Shown: one piece after another, positions 38,402-38,506 of the stretch | Numbering within the stretch: the first letter of the stretch is position 1 | How the letters are laid out: each line of letters begins with the position of its first letter | Origin: Azospirillum sp. TSO22-1 | GTDB lineage: Bacteria; Pseudomonadota; Alphaproteobacteria; Azospirillales; Azospirillaceae | Length of the DNA: 38,506 bases | Direction of reading: 5' to 3' | Assembly: GCF_003116015.1 (NCBI RefSeq) | Contig: NZ_LGQZ01000052.1 | Coordinates: forward strand, 1 to 38,506 | The notes under the pieces: model-generated | Seen by the model: only the letters and a program-made list of their open reading frames with translations | What the model was told of the DNA's origin: nothing | Databases searched by the model: none | Program-made: the position numbers and the translations under genes

Positions 38402-38506
38402 TCACGGCCCCGCCGGCTCGTCCATCATCTGGCGCAATCGGAAGCGCTGGATTTTTCCGGTTGCCGTTTTGGGCAGGTCCTGGACGAAATGGATGTGGCG
38501 GGGGAA
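38402..38506 (-). CDS. C-terminal end of an AMP-forming aromatic acyl-CoA ligase (benzoate-CoA ligase type); runs off the right edge
   Basis: Only the last 34 codons and the TGA stop (38404-38402) are in the window. They read FPRHIHFVQDLPKTATGKIQ and then RFRLRQ, the terminal motif of AMP-dependent acyl-CoA synthetases, closest in style to benzoate- or related aromatic acid-CoA ligases. The Lys of PKTATGK is the adenylation Lys and a P-x4-G-K site of the kind recognised by Pat enzymes. It lies upstream of padB on the same strand, about 140 bp away. Benzoyl-CoA genes may follow to the right. Confidence 0.8.
   Translation of the reverse strand, partial: FPRHIHFVQDLPKTATGKIQRFRLRQMMDEPAGP

Overview
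The window is very GC-rich DNA with dense, overlapping operons. It looks like a secondary replicon (chromid or large plasmid) of an alphaproteobacterium, probably an Azospirillum-like member of the Rhodospirillales. The taxonomic guess rests on base composition, gene style and gene content and was not tested by any search. A parA-parB pair with a perfect parS-like palindrome sits near the middle (17.08-18.98 kb), which supports a self-partitioning replicon. No rep gene, rRNA, tRNA, CRISPR array or transposase was seen.

Left part (1-6.3 kb): the first 5.3 kb, minus strand, encode the N-terminal ~1,780 residues of a filamentous-haemagglutinin-like adhesin (TpsA type). It continues past the left edge and contains long internal repeats. 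It is followed by an AT-richer intergenic region and a stand-alone receiver-domain protein whose phospho-acceptor Asp is replaced by Thr.

Signalling operon (6.3-17.0 kb, minus strand): ten tightly packed genes combine a complete partner-switching module (HAMP-SpoIIE phosphatase, STAS antagonist, RsbW-like kinase) with two pairs of related membrane sensor proteins, a Tat-exported lone ABC-type binding protein, a GNAT acetyltransferase and an uncharacterised 381-residue protein. One sensor is fused to a whole MFS transporter. No sigma factor lies nearby. This is my best candidate for an undescribed system: a binding-protein/transporter-like input that drives a partner switch.

Right part (19.1-38.5 kb): a nearly complete pathway from phenylacetate to benzoyl-CoA. 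PadJ (phenylacetate-CoA ligase) makes phenylacetyl-CoA, PadBCD (molybdenum oxidoreductase, Fe-S subunit, membrane anchor) oxidises it to phenylglyoxylate, and PadEFGHI (2-oxoacid oxidoreductase with an NAD-linked flavoprotein) converts that to benzoyl-CoA. An FlK-like thioesterase leads the padEFGHI operon. Between the pad blocks, on the opposite strand, lie a branched-chain-type ABC importer (binding protein, livH, livM, livG, livF), a Pat-like acyl-CoA-synthetase/GNAT protein that has lost its phospho-His loop, and a RidA-family protein. The right edge holds the last 34 codons of an AMP-forming acyl-CoA ligase of the benzoate-CoA ligase type. A shared 22-bp palindrome-like site lies in the padB promoter and in the thioesterase/importer divergent region, and suggests one regulator controls both. 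Two compound REP-like palindromic elements lie in the importer operon and between ridA and padD.
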